64,000 bases of DNA from a methanogenic archaeon ISO4-H5 (GCA_001560915.1 CP014214.1:1054001-1118000); one strand, 5' to 3'. Counted from the first letter of the stretch, positions 17,828 through 26,235 are shown. Program-made: numbers and translations. The notes: generated by a model from the letters alone, not told the origin.

Positions 17828-19126
17828 ATGATGTGGAATCCCCGTATCGAAACAATGCCGCTGGATAAAATCAAGGAAATGCAGCGCGTCCAACTGAAGA
17901 AGCTCGTAAACAACCTCTACAGCTTCAACAGGTTCTACCATGACAGGATGAAGGAGGCCAACGTCTCCCCCCTGGACATCAACACCCTGGAAGACATCCA
18001 GAAACTGCCATTCATGTACAAGCAGGACCTGAGGGACAACTACCCCGACAAGATGTTCACCGTCGACAAGAGCGAGATCGTCAGGTACCACATGTCCTCC
18101 GGAACCTCCGGAAAGCCCACCTGCGTGGCCTACACCCGCAACGACCTAGACTACTGGACCGAGGCCCTCGCCAGGTCCCTCACCGCCGCCGGACTGACCT
18201 CCGATGATACCATTCAGATCGCATACGGATACGGACTCTTCACCGGAGGTCTCGGACTCCACTACGGAGCCGAGAGGATCGGTGCCACCGTCCTCCCCGC
18301 CAGCACCGGAAACACCCAGAGGCAGCTGGAGATGATGCAGGACCTGCAGTGCACCGCCATCGCCTGTACTCCCTCCTACCTCACCCACCTCATCAGCAGT
18401 GCGAGGCAGATGGGAATCGACTGGAAGAGGGACATGAAACTCAGGAGATGCATCCTGGGAGCCGAGCCCTGGTCCGAGTCCATGAGGGCCAAGTTCGAAG
18501 CCGAGACCGGTGCCAAGTGCATCGACATCTACGGAACCTCCGAACAGGCGGGACCCATGTTCTGCGAGTGCGAGTACCAGCACGGACCCCACGTCGCCCC
18601 CGACATAATGTACATGGAGATCCTCGACCCCGACACCGGCGAGGTCCTAGAACCCGGAAACAAGGGTGAGCTGGTCTGCACAATGCTCAAGAAGGAGGCC
18701 ATGCCCATGATCCGTTACAAGATGAGGGACATCACCTCCATCAACGAGGAGCCCTGCGAGTGCGGAAGGACCGCCCCCAGGATATCCAGGATCACCGGCA
18801 GGAGCGACGACATGCTCATCATCCGCGGTATCAACGTGTTCCCCTCGCAGATCGAGTACACGCTGATGAGGATCCCCCAGGTCGGAGACCAGTACATGAT
18901 CTACGTCTCCAGGGAAGGAGACCTCGACAGGATGGTCATCCAGGTCGAGATCAAACCCGAGGCCTTCAGCGACAAGCTGGAGGACATGCAGCAGCTCAGG
19001 GCCCACATCGAGTCCGAGCTCAAGAAATACCTTAACATCGCCGTGCCCGTAGAACTGAAGGCTCCCGGAGAGCTTCCCAGGTTCGAAGGCAAGGCCAAGA
19101 GAGTAATCGATACAAGGGTGTTCTGA
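17828..19126 (+). CDS. paaK: Phenylacetate-CoA ligase family, copy 1
   Basis: AMP-forming aryl-acetate:CoA ligase of 433 residues. The P-loop-like SSGTSGKPT (about residue 94) and the adenylate-binding YGTSEQ motif are present. TGRSDDMLIIRGINVFPSQ marks the hinge and C-terminal domain, which ends in FEGKAKRV. I chose the ATG pair at 17828/17831; an upstream ATG at 17798 lies inside the AT-rich promoter zone. It is followed after one base by an ACT-domain gene, the common archaeal PaaK-ACT pairing. With IorAB it would activate phenylacetate, hydroxyphenylacetate or indoleacetate for conversion to aryl pyruvates. Specificity cannot be read from sequence. Confidence 0.92.
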   Translation: MMWNPRIETMPLDKIKEMQRVQLKKLVNNLYSFNRFYHDRMKEANVSPLDINTLEDIQKLPFMYKQDLRDNYPDKMFTVDKSEIVRYHMSSGTSGKPTCVAYTRNDLDYWTEALARSLTAAGLTSDDTIQIAYGYGLFTGGLGLHYGAERIGATVLPASTGNTQRQLEMMQDLQCTAIACTPSYLTHLISSARQMGIDWKRDMKLRRCILGAEPWSESMRAKFEAETGAKCIDIYGTSEQAGPMFCECEYQHGPHVAPDIMYMEILDPDTGEVLEPGNKGELVCTMLKKEAMPMIRYKMRDITSINEEPCECGRTAPRISRITGRSDDMLIIRGINVFPSQIEYTLMRIPQVGDQYMIYVSREGDLDRMVIQVEIKPEAFSDKLEDMQQLRAHIESELKKYLNIAVPVELKAPGELPRFEGKAKRVIDTRVF

Positions 19127-19127
19127 A

Positions 19128-19553
19128 ATGAATGCGAACATAATCACACAGCTTTCTATCTTCGTGAACAATGCTCCCGGATCCCTGGCAAACGTGGCCA
19201 AGACCCTCAGGGAGTGCGAGATCAACATGAAGGCCTGCAACCTTGCAGAGTCCACCGAGTTCGGTATCCTCAGGGCAATCGTCGACGACCCTGCCGGGGC
19301 CATCGAGAAGCTCCAGAAGAAGAACATCATCGTCAAGAAGACCGAGATCATCGGCGTGAAGATCGCCGACGTCCCCGGATCCCTCTACGAGGCTTCCAAC
19401 GTCCTCGGAAGTGCAGGCATCAACATCGAGTACGGCTATGCGTTCACCGGAAAGAACGTGGAAGGCCTCTTCATCAGGGTGGACAACCCCGAGAAGGCAA
19501 TCGAAGCCCTCTCCCAGGCCGGTCTCGAACTGGTCAAAGCCTCGGAGATCTGA
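19128..19553 (+). CDS. Tandem ACT-domain protein
   Basis: A 141-residue protein made of two ACT domains (about residues 5-70 and 72-138), each with the APGSLANVA / VPGSLYEAS ligand loop. Such stand-alone double-ACT proteins sit beside PaaK in many archaea and probably sense aromatic amino acids. The gene begins one base after the paaK stop and ends two bases before the next start, so it belongs to one operon. No enzymatic domain is present. Confidence 0.88.
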   Translation: MNANIITQLSIFVNNAPGSLANVAKTLRECEINMKACNLAESTEFGILRAIVDDPAGAIEKLQKKNIIVKKTEIIGVKIADVPGSLYEASNVLGSAGINIEYGYAFTGKNVEGLFIRVDNPEKAIEALSQAGLELVKASEI

Positions 19554-19555
19554 AC

Positions 19556-20509
19556 ATGGGAAACCTGAACGTCGCCGTGGTCGGCGCTACCGGCCTGGCA
19601 GACAAGATTGGTAAGAAGGGTACCGTCACCGACATGACCTTCTACGAGGTCAAGGAGGGAAGCGATTCCATCACCCTCATCGAGCCCAGCAAGTATCCCG
19701 ACAAGCTGCAGTCCCTGTTCTACGCCACCGAGATGGCGGAGTTCTGCATCCTGGTGGTCGACAAGATCGACTCCTTCCTCGGAGAGACCATCGTCATGGT
19801 CGACTCCCAGAAGATGGACAAGGGATGGATCGTCCTCAGGAACTACATCCAGCCCGAACAGCTCACCCCGCTTATTGCTGGTACATCACTCGAGCACTAC
19901 GAGTTCGTGGAGGAGAACCACGTCGACATGCGTCTGGCACTTATCGCCATGGCCAAGGCCGAGAACAGGAAGGCCGGCGACGGAACCTGCGGTTCCTGTC
20001 CCGTGGACAGCCACTTCAACGTCAAGGGTGTGGGTACCGTCGTCCTCGGTTCGGTGGCCGACGGCTGGTTCAGGAAGCACGACAAGATGACCGTGTGGCC
20101 CCTCGGCAAGCAGGTCACCCTGAAATCCATCCAGAAGCACGATATTGACTGCGACGACGGTGTCAAGGGAGACCATGTGGGACTCGCCCTCAGGGACATC
20201 GAGAGCGACGAGCTCGACAGGGGATTCGTGTGCTCCACCGACCCCGGCATCAAGATGAGCGACTCCTACCACGGCAAGGTCCAGTACAACAAATACTGGA
20301 AGAACGCCGTCAAAGAGGGCATGATGCTCCACGTCGGTCACTGGATGCAGATCCTGCCCGTCCGCGTGGTCCTCGCAGGAGCCGACAAGGACTCCGAGGT
20401 CACCTTCGAACTCGACGGCAAGATGATCCACAAGTCCGGCGACAAAGGCGTGCTGATGTACTACGACGGCGGCAAGCTCAGGGTCATCGGCACCATCACC
20501 TTCCCCTGA
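19556..20509 (+). CDS. SelB-like elongation-factor paralogue (aSelBL type)
   Basis: A 317-residue protein with the order degenerate G domain (1-about 175), then EF-Tu domain II/III-like barrels (VKGVGTVVLGSV, then the VGHWMQILPVRV region). The P-loop is altered (GATGLADKIGKKGT) and the DxxG and NKxD motifs are not intact. GTP hydrolysis may therefore be lost. This matches the archaeal SelB-like (aSelBL) family described in methanogens lacking selenocysteine, whose role is unsolved. The start ATG at 19556 is two bases after the ACT stop; the long frame from 19214 is out of frame with the real gene. The operon with paaK and ACT is unexpected for a translation factor. Confidence 0.8.
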   Translation: MGNLNVAVVGATGLADKIGKKGTVTDMTFYEVKEGSDSITLIEPSKYPDKLQSLFYATEMAEFCILVVDKIDSFLGETIVMVDSQKMDKGWIVLRNYIQPEQLTPLIAGTSLEHYEFVEENHVDMRLALIAMAKAENRKAGDGTCGSCPVDSHFNVKGVGTVVLGSVADGWFRKHDKMTVWPLGKQVTLKSIQKHDIDCDDGVKGDHVGLALRDIESDELDRGFVCSTDPGIKMSDSYHGKVQYNKYWKNAVKEGMMLHVGHWMQILPVRVVLAGADKDSEVTFELDGKMIHKSGDKGVLMYYDGGKLRVIGTITFP

Positions 20510-20511
20510 AT

Positions 20512-20527
20512 CCGGAGGGCCCTCCGG
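20512..20527. terminator. GC-rich palindrome ending the paaK operon
   Basis: Perfect 16-bp palindrome: CCGGAGGG followed directly by CCCTCCGG, with TTCTGGGTCTTATTC after it. It lies between the convergent aSelBL and XRE genes and can stop transcription in either direction. Confidence 0.55.
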
Positions 20528-20540
20528 GGCCTTCTGGGTC

Positions 20541-20759
20541 TTATTCTTCTTTCGATTCGGGGACGAATTCCATTATGTCCCCGGGCTGGCAGTCCAAGGC
20601 TTCGCAAATCAGTTCCAAAGTGGAGAACCTGATACCTGAAACCTTGCCGGTCTTGAGCTTGGAAAGATTGACGTTGGTGATGCCTACCTTCTCAGCGAGT
20701 TCGTTGAGGGATATCTTCCGGTCCGCCATGACCCTGTCTAGTCTCACGATGATCGGCAT
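20541..20759 (-). CDS. XRE-family transcriptional regulator (Cro/CI type)
   Basis: A 72-residue single HTH protein. The helix-turn-helix is ISLNELAEKVGITNVNLSKL (about 16-35), typical of small YozG-like XRE repressors. It lies four bases after the DUF2975 membrane protein, the usual pairing, so the two are co-expressed. The likely operator is the TTATCGT palindrome upstream of the DUF2975 gene. It may also control the divergent ABC exporter. Confidence 0.9.
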   Translation of the reverse strand: MPIIVRLDRVMADRKISLNELAEKVGITNVNLSKLKTGKVSGIRFSTLELICEALDCQPGDIMEFVPESKEE

Positions 20760-20763
20760 GGTA

Positions 20764-21258
20764 TCACACGAATCCGTCGGATTCCTCCTGCAGACGCACG
20801 CCGTACTCGAAGACCAGGGAAATCACATAGATTATTCCCGCCATGAGAAGTGCGTCCCCGTTGATTCCCGTGAGAGGTATCGACCATACCGCGGAGAGTG
20901 CGAAGCCGGCACAGGTACCAACAATCCACCCGATGAGAAGGAGGATCGCCATCTTCTTCAGCAGCCATACGTTGGCTGAGACGAAAGGCGAATTGCCGTC
21001 ACCGATGGATTTGCTCAGCTGATAGAGGAAATAGAACAGTATACTGCTGACAATCTGATTGAGAATTGAAATCAACAGCAGGAAGTACATCTCTTCGCGG
21101 CTCAGACCCTCGGTCACGAACGCAGAGTCGACGGAGGCCATCACCAGCAGACAGACGGATCCCAGCAGGATCAGTAAACACAGGACGATACCTGCCAGTA
21201 CGATGTATTTCGCGATGCTGCATATCCTCTGAAGACGTGTCTTCCCGGACTCTCCCAT
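20764..21258 (-). CDS. DUF2975 membrane protein
   Basis: A 164-residue membrane protein with four hydrophobic helices (about 17-40, 57-79, 99-121 and 132-152). The sequence around GDGNSPFVSANVWLLKKM matches DUF2975, whose genes are regularly followed by a small XRE regulator as here. The partner regulator suggests a membrane sensor or stress unit, but the family has no established biochemistry. The gene is divergent from an ABC exporter across a 180-base region with inverted repeats. Confidence 0.85.
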   Translation of the reverse strand: MGESGKTRLQRICSIAKYIVLAGIVLCLLILLGSVCLLVMASVDSAFVTEGLSREEMYFLLLISILNQIVSSILFYFLYQLSKSIGDGNSPFVSANVWLLKKMAILLLIGWIVGTCAGFALSAVWSIPLTGINGDALLMAGIIYVISLVFEYGVRLQEESDGFV

Positions 21259-21302
21259 ACTTTTGTATCATCTAAGTAATATTAATAATGTACGACTATT
21301 TT

Positions 21303-21397
21303 TTATCGTATCACGATAAATTATTATCGTAACAGATGTAAAGTTTATATAGTAATCATATGATGGGACTTGCAGAAAGCGCAATCGCTGATTGTGC
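21303..21397. promoter_or_regulatory. TTATCGT operator and second inverted repeat between DUF2975 and ABC exporter
   Basis: TTATCGT (21303-21309) and ACGATAA (21313-21319) form a perfect 17-bp palindrome with centre ATC; a third TTATCGT lies at 21324-21330. The promoter-like TTTATATAG follows at 21344-21352. Further down, GCGCAATC (21379-21386) and GATTGTGC (21390-21397) make an 8-bp pair with one mismatch, in the exporter leader. The first is a good candidate site for the XRE protein encoded alongside. Confidence 0.6.
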
Positions 21398-21439
21398 AAT
21401 CGGAAGTGATTGAATGACAGAGAAACACGGGGTGACCGG

Positions 21440-22384
21440 ATGACCTTCGAGTACCCTATAGAATTCGAGACCCTGCGCAAGGAGTACGGTGACTTCGTGG
21501 CCGTGAACGACCTCTCGCTGCAGATTAAGAAGAACAGCTTCACCGGTCTCCTGGGGCCGAACGGAGCTGGAAAGAGCACCTCGCTCAAGATACTGACCAA
21601 CCTCATCCACGCCACCTCAGGCAAGGTTTACATCAACGGAAACGACGTCTTCGACGACCCCAAGGCCGCACTCGAGGGGGTCGGAACCGTGGTGGAGACA
21701 CCGGAATTCTACGGCTATCTCTCACCCGTTGAGACATTCAGATATGTAGGCGAGATATTCGGAATGAGCAAGGACAGCATACAGACCCAGACCGAGGAAA
21801 TCCTTGCCAAAGTGAAGATGCAGGACTGGGCCGACAAGAAGATCGGAACCTTCTCCAAGGGTATGAGGCAAAGGATCAGCATCGGTCTCGCACTCCTCAA
21901 CGATCCCAGCGTCATCATCCTCGACGAGCCTACTTCCGGACTCGACCCAAGGGGAATGGCAGAGATGAGGGAGATCCTCAAAAACATCAGGAACGACAAC
22001 AACAATCTGACCGTCCTTATGAGCTCCCACATGATGCATGAGGTCTCCGACCTCTGCGACAGGATCGCCATCATCAACCACGGTACACTCGTGGCTGACG
22101 ACGATTACGAGCACATCATCGCCGATTCCGACACCAGGATCGTCGTTGTCAAGCCTCTGCAGGCCCCCAACGACGAGATGATCGCTCAGATCAGCAGGCT
22201 CGACAATGTCGTGTCCGCCGAACGCATGGGAGGAGACATCAACGTCAGGCTCAGAGGAAACACTGCAGACATGGCTGTCCTCTTCAGGCAGATGGCAGAG
22301 CTCGACTTCCCCATATACGGAATGTCCGAGAGTTCCAACGCACTGGAAGACAGATATCTGGCACTTATCAAGGAGTCGAGGTAA
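21440..22384 (+). CDS. ABC transporter ATP-binding protein (exporter type)
   Basis: Cytoplasmic ATPase of 314 residues driving an ABC-2 type exporter. Walker A GPNGAGKST is at 39-47, the signature is FSKGMRQRIS (variant of LSGGQ), and Walker B is VIILDEPTSGLD. The C-terminal 90 residues form the regulatory domain seen in DrrA/CcmA-like exporters. The ATG at 21440 has GGGGTGA upstream; the TTG at 21410 is not needed. The permease begins one base after the stop. Substrate is unknown. Confidence 0.92.
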   Translation: MTFEYPIEFETLRKEYGDFVAVNDLSLQIKKNSFTGLLGPNGAGKSTSLKILTNLIHATSGKVYINGNDVFDDPKAALEGVGTVVETPEFYGYLSPVETFRYVGEIFGMSKDSIQTQTEEILAKVKMQDWADKKIGTFSKGMRQRISIGLALLNDPSVIILDEPTSGLDPRGMAEMREILKNIRNDNNNLTVLMSSHMMHEVSDLCDRIAIINHGTLVADDDYEHIIADSDTRIVVVKPLQAPNDEMIAQISRLDNVVSAERMGGDINVRLRGNTADMAVLFRQMAELDFPIYGMSESSNALEDRYLALIKESR

Positions 22385-22385
22385 G

Positions 22386-23195
22386 ATGCACGTAGATTTC
22401 AAAGATGATATGAGGCAGGCGTATGTAATCGCCAAGAACGAAATCAAGAAATTCTTCAGGGGGAAGAAGATCCTCCTGTTCGGAGCGCTTGTTCTTGCCG
22501 TGGTACTGCTCCAAACCATCATTCCCATTGTATTCAACAGCCCCTACGATTCGAAGGGAGATGTGCTGAGCAGCTTTGTTTCCTTCGCAGTGATACTTGT
22601 CGAACTTGCAGGAGTACTGTTCACGGCAACATCCATCGTTTCCGAATTCGAAGACCGCACTGCACTGGTCCTCTTCACCAAACCGATTAGAAAATGGTCT
22701 ATATTCATGGGTAAACTGATGGCTTCGATGATTGCTGTCGGTGCATTCATCCTGATCTACTACCTGTATGCAGCCATACTGTCACTGACCGCCCCCGGTG
22801 CATTCGACTCCGTGGCATTCGGACAGTCTCTGGTACTGGCCTTCTGCGCAGTATTCGGTGTCTGCGGCGTATCGATGCTCTTCAGTGCTTTCTCGAAGAA
22901 GGGAAGTACCGCATCCATCCTCACGCTGGTGTTCTTCATACTGTTGATTGGACTCATTTCCGGATTACTGAACAGCTTTGCCCACATTGAAACCTGGTGG
23001 AGCATCGATGATGCGTCCGGATACATCTCCTACGTCTTCAAAGGAACAAGGCCGATTGTGCTGGATGCCGCACCTTACGTCGACTACATCGCCCTGACGG
23101 GGGCCGATGTGATTAGGGCCGGAGCGGTCATGATAATCTGGGGAATCCTGACCAACATAGGTGCATTCTACCTCTTCAACAAGAGGGACTTCTGA
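22386..23195 (+). CDS. ABC-2 type transporter permease
   Basis: A 269-residue membrane subunit with six hydrophobic segments, starting with a 35-residue cytoplasmic tail. The pattern SEFEDRTALVLFTKPIRKW is the typical loop of ABC-2 permeases (SE.E.gT...l..P.sR). It is coupled to the ATPase gene one base upstream and ends before a G/C hairpin. With the ATPase it makes a minimal exporter; cargo unknown. Confidence 0.9.
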   Translation: MHVDFKDDMRQAYVIAKNEIKKFFRGKKILLFGALVLAVVLLQTIIPIVFNSPYDSKGDVLSSFVSFAVILVELAGVLFTATSIVSEFEDRTALVLFTKPIRKWSIFMGKLMASMIAVGAFILIYYLYAAILSLTAPGAFDSVAFGQSLVLAFCAVFGVCGVSMLFSAFSKKGSTASILTLVFFILLIGLISGLLNSFAHIETWWSIDDASGYISYVFKGTRPIVLDAAPYVDYIALTGADVIRAGAVMIIWGILTNIGAFYLFNKRDF

Positions 23196-23204
23196 AACAA
23201 CTTA

Positions 23205-23227
23205 GGGGGTTCACCCCCCCCCCTTTC
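23205..23227 (+). terminator. Hairpin with C/T tail after the ABC exporter
   Basis: GGGGG (23205-23209) and CCCCC (23214-23218) around TTCA, followed by C and TTTCTTCT. It lies in the 35-base gap between the convergent permease and esterase genes. Confidence 0.55.
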
Positions 23228-23230
23228 TTC

Positions 23231-23914
23231 TCAGTAAACGGAGAGTTCCTCGGCCAGCCATTTGATTCCTTTGGCAAGCCTTCCGGCGGGATCCGAGAAG
23301 TGGCCTCCGGAGTTCATGATCATGGTGAAAGCTCTCAGATTCGAATCCTTCTCGAGGCGCTTCTTCTGCTTCTGATACTGAGTTCCGATCGATGCCGTGA
23401 GCAGATTTCCGGAACCGGGTTCCTTGCCTCCGAGGCTCAGATAGACAACTCCGTTCTCCGGCACCTTGTGTGTATCGGCGTACTTATCCCAGTTACCAAA
23501 CCACAATGACCCAGAACAACAGGCTGCACCCCTGAAGAGGCCTGATTCGTAGAGCGACCAGAGTGCGAATAATCCCGACAGGGAATATCCCGCGATGGCC
23601 AATTCGGAACAGGAAGGGAATTCCGAACGCACGTAAGGGATGGCATGCTCCTTCAGCCATGCAAGGGTCTCCTTTCCTCCGGAACCGAAGACCTGTCCGT
23701 TGCCTCCGTCAAAACTCCACGGAGAAAAATCGTCATTCCATTCCCCGCATTCGAAACCGAAGACCGTGAAGCATTCCTCGTCATCCGCGAGGAGTTCCTC
23801 GATCTTGGAGAACTCTTCCCCGCCGGGCATGATACCCACGAAGATCGCCGGTCCTCCCTCCCCTGCGGAGAAGGTACGGCATTTCTTACCTGCGAGTTCG
23901 AATACTTCACTCAT
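23231..23914 (-). CDS. Alpha/beta hydrolase, esterase-like
   Basis: A 227-residue alpha/beta hydrolase. The nucleophile elbow is GYSLSG (Ser about residue 115) and the late GGHFSD supplies the His. The overall pattern resembles the IroE/esterase D (putative esterase) group. No signal peptide, so cytoplasmic. I chose ATG 23914; the TTG six bases earlier is weaker. It stands alone and is divergent from paaK copy 2. Substrate unknown. Confidence 0.8.
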   Translation of the reverse strand: MSEVFELAGKKCRTFSAGEGGPAIFVGIMPGGEEFSKIEELLADDEECFTVFGFECGEWNDDFSPWSFDGGNGQVFGSGGKETLAWLKEHAIPYVRSEFPSCSELAIAGYSLSGLFALWSLYESGLFRGAACCSGSLWFGNWDKYADTHKVPENGVVYLSLGGKEPGSGNLLTASIGTQYQKQKKRLEKDSNLRAFTMIMNSGGHFSDPAGRLAKGIKWLAEELSVY

Positions 23915-24006
23915 ACCCAAGGGAACGGAAAAGCTGGATATAAACGGAACTTATCAGAATGTCCGCACATCCTATATATGCGCGCGCGATAACACCCGTA
24001 TAGAAC

Positions 24007-24032
24007 CGTGTCAAATGATGACACTTGACACG
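24007..24032. promoter_or_regulatory. Inverted repeat in the leader of paaK copy 2
   Basis: CGTGTCA (24007-24013) and TGACACG (24026-24032) are perfect 7-bp arms with a 12-base centre. The centre holds another TGACAC, so TGTCA-AATGA-TGACA is a second nested palindrome. A TATATATG box at 23969-23976 puts the transcript start just before the repeat, so a bound repressor would block initiation or early elongation. Confidence 0.55.
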
Positions 24033-24044
24033 TCCGGTGAAACA

Positions 24045-25346
24045 ATGACTTTCAGGAACGAAGAACTCGAGACCATGCCTGCAGAGGACCTCAAGAAAAT
24101 GCAGTTCGAACTGCTCAGGAAGGAGATCCGTACCATGTACGACTCCTCCGAGTTCTTCAGGAAGAGGATGGAATCCGTCGGACTCGCCCCCGACGACATC
24201 ACCGACATGGACCAGTTCAGGAAGATCCCCTTCATGAGGAAATCGGACCTCAGGGACAACTACCCCGACCACCTCTTCGTAAGGCCCTACGAGGAGCTTG
24301 TCAGGATCCATGTGTCCTCGGGAACAACCGGCAGGCCCACCGTCGTCGGATATACCCAGAGGGATATCGACAACTGGAGCGAGTCGCTCGCCAGGGGAAT
24401 GGTGTCATTCGGAGTGGGACCTTCCACCGTCTTCCAGAACATGCACGGCTACGGACTCTTCACCGGAGGTCTCGGAGCCCACTACGCCGCCGAGAAAGCG
24501 GGAGCCACCGTCGTTCCCACCGGAGTCGGAAACACCGACAGGCAGATCCAGCTCATGCAGGACCTTCCAGTCACCTGTCTCGCAGGCACTCCCTCGTATA
24601 TGTTCCACATCGCCGATGTCTGCGACCAGAAGGGAATCGACATCAGGAAGGACACCAAGGTCAGGATCGCCCTCGCAGGAGGAGAGCCCTGGTCGGAGAG
24701 CATGAGGAAGAAGCTGTATGACAGGACCGGTATCCGTGCCCACAACTGCTACGGAGCCAGCGAGTTCTACGGCCCCATGTTCGTGGAGTGCGAGAAGCAG
24801 TGCGGAGCCCACGTATGGGCAGACCTCGCTCTGATCGAGATCCTCGACAAGGACGGCAACCCCGTTCCCGACGGACAGCCGGGAGAGGTCGTTGTAACCA
24901 TGCTTCAGAAGGAGGCTTTCCCCCTCATCAGGTACAAGATCGGCGACATCTCCACCCTCACCTGGGAGAAATGCGCCTGCGGCAGGACCCATCCCCGTCT
25001 CGGAAGGATCACCGGCAGGAGCGATGACATGATCGTGGTCAGGGGAATCAACGTCTTCCCCTCGCAGATCGAAGCCGTCATCGGAGAGATGCCCTTCCTC
25101 GCACCGTTCTACCACATCACCCTCACCAACGAGAACTACATGGACAAGATGGTCATCGACGTCGAGTTCACGCAGGAAGCCCTTACCGACGACATGAACA
25201 AGATCAACGAGATGACCCAGACCGTTCAGGCAAGGCTCAAGGAGATCCTCAATCTCAAGGCCGTCGTCAAGATCAACCTGCCCGGCAGCGTGGAGCGTTT
25301 CGAAGGAAAGGCTAAGCACGTCACCGACAACAGGTCCTGGGAGTAA
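24045..25346 (+). CDS. paaK: Phenylacetate-CoA ligase family, copy 2
   Basis: Second AMP-forming aryl-acetate:CoA ligase, 433 residues, similar along its length to copy 1 at 17828-19126. It has SSGTTGRPT, YGASEFYG, and TGRSDDMIVVRGINVFPSQ before the C-terminal domain ending in FEGKAKHV. The ATG at 24045 has GGTGA at the right distance; ATGs at 24015/24018 lie inside the inverted repeat and are less likely. Unlike copy 1 it has no ACT partner. Two paralogues suggest different aryl acids or regulation; which does what is not visible. Confidence 0.92.
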   Translation: MTFRNEELETMPAEDLKKMQFELLRKEIRTMYDSSEFFRKRMESVGLAPDDITDMDQFRKIPFMRKSDLRDNYPDHLFVRPYEELVRIHVSSGTTGRPTVVGYTQRDIDNWSESLARGMVSFGVGPSTVFQNMHGYGLFTGGLGAHYAAEKAGATVVPTGVGNTDRQIQLMQDLPVTCLAGTPSYMFHIADVCDQKGIDIRKDTKVRIALAGGEPWSESMRKKLYDRTGIRAHNCYGASEFYGPMFVECEKQCGAHVWADLALIEILDKDGNPVPDGQPGEVVVTMLQKEAFPLIRYKIGDISTLTWEKCACGRTHPRLGRITGRSDDMIVVRGINVFPSQIEAVIGEMPFLAPFYHITLTNENYMDKMVIDVEFTQEALTDDMNKINEMTQTVQARLKEILNLKAVVKINLPGSVERFEGKAKHVTDNRSWE

Positions 25347-25366
25347 GCACTACGTTAGCAAGTCTG

Positions 25367-25651
25367 TTGGAAACATGCATGCTGCTGTGCTTCGCAGCTT
25401 CGTGGCCGTTCAACATCCACAAGTCATGGGTGAGCCGTACCGCCGTCGGCAAGAGCATCGCGTTCGAAGGGATAATCGAGATAGGCTATTGCTTCGGTAT
25501 CGCGGCCCATGCGGTGAACGGCGATTTCAACTACGTCCTGGCGTTCTATTTCCTGGATATCTGCCTCGTGGCGACCGACATGCTGCTCTATTTCCGCAAC
25601 AGGAAACTCGACCGCGAGAGGGAATCTCTGCTCAAGTCTATTAAGGACTGA
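25367..25651 (+). CDS. Small SemiSWEET/PQ-loop-like membrane protein
   Basis: A 94-residue protein with three hydrophobic helices and a charged tail. The pattern CFAASWPFNIHKSWVSRT, then GKSIAFE and NYVLAFYFLDI, resembles small PQ-loop (SemiSWEET-like) proteins common in gut microbes. A sugar-transport role would require dimerisation and is not proven for this branch. The start is TTG at 25367 or ATG at 25379; neither has a clear ribosome site. It follows paaK copy 2 by 20 bases. Confidence 0.7.
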   Translation: METCMLLCFAASWPFNIHKSWVSRTAVGKSIAFEGIIEIGYCFGIAAHAVNGDFNYVLAFYFLDICLVATDMLLYFRNRKLDRERESLLKSIKD

Positions 25652-25667
25652 CGCCATCTCTTATAAC

Positions 25668-26168
25668 ATGGAAATAAGCTGCAGCGGAATCACCGACGGC
25701 ATCATCGAAGACCGGTTCGGCGCCAAAGGCACCGAGTTCACCCACGGACACATGCCTTCGCGCTCCCTTCCTTTGAAGATTACCGACGCACCCGCCGGCA
25801 CGGCATCTTTTGCGGTCATCTTCGATGACCCCGACTCCGTCCCGCCCTGCGGCTTCAAATGGGTTCATTGGCTCGTCTCCGGTCTCAGGAAGACCGAGCT
25901 TCCCGAGAACGCCTCCCAGGAGGACGGCGATCTCGTGCAGGGAGCCAACAGCTGGTACCAGCACGGCATAGACGATCCCAAGAAGGCATCGTTCTACGGC
26001 GGTCCCGCCCCTCCCGACAAGGAGCACACATACATCCTCACGGTGCTCGCACTGGACTTCGTGCCCGTCCTCAGGACCGGATTCAGCGTAGACGACCTCA
26101 TGAAAGTGAGCAAGGACCATGTCCTGGCGAAGGCCTCCGTCAAGGGAAGGTACTCGCCGAAGGCCTGA
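25668..26168 (+). CDS. PEBP-family protein (YbhB/YbcL, Raf kinase inhibitor-like)
   Basis: A 166-residue PEBP-fold protein. The conserved DDPDSVP, then GFKWVHWLVSG, and the GPAPPDKEHTY segment line the anion-binding pocket. The family is widespread and cytoplasmic in prokaryotes, with no firm role. It begins 16 bases after the SemiSWEET-like gene on the same strand. Confidence 0.9.
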   Translation: MEISCSGITDGIIEDRFGAKGTEFTHGHMPSRSLPLKITDAPAGTASFAVIFDDPDSVPPCGFKWVHWLVSGLRKTELPENASQEDGDLVQGANSWYQHGIDDPKKASFYGGPAPPDKEHTYILTVLALDFVPVLRTGFSVDDLMKVSKDHVLAKASVKGRYSPKA

Positions 26169-26235
26169 GATCCTGACAGAACAACCCCGGACACCATCCG
26201 GCCCTTCATCTTTACCTATTCAGGAGATATATCCT

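Noticed and set aside
19214-19555. N-terminal extension of the SelB-like protein
   Set aside because: It is the out-of-frame reading of the ACT gene, basic and low in complexity; the ATG at 19556 fits the operon spacing.
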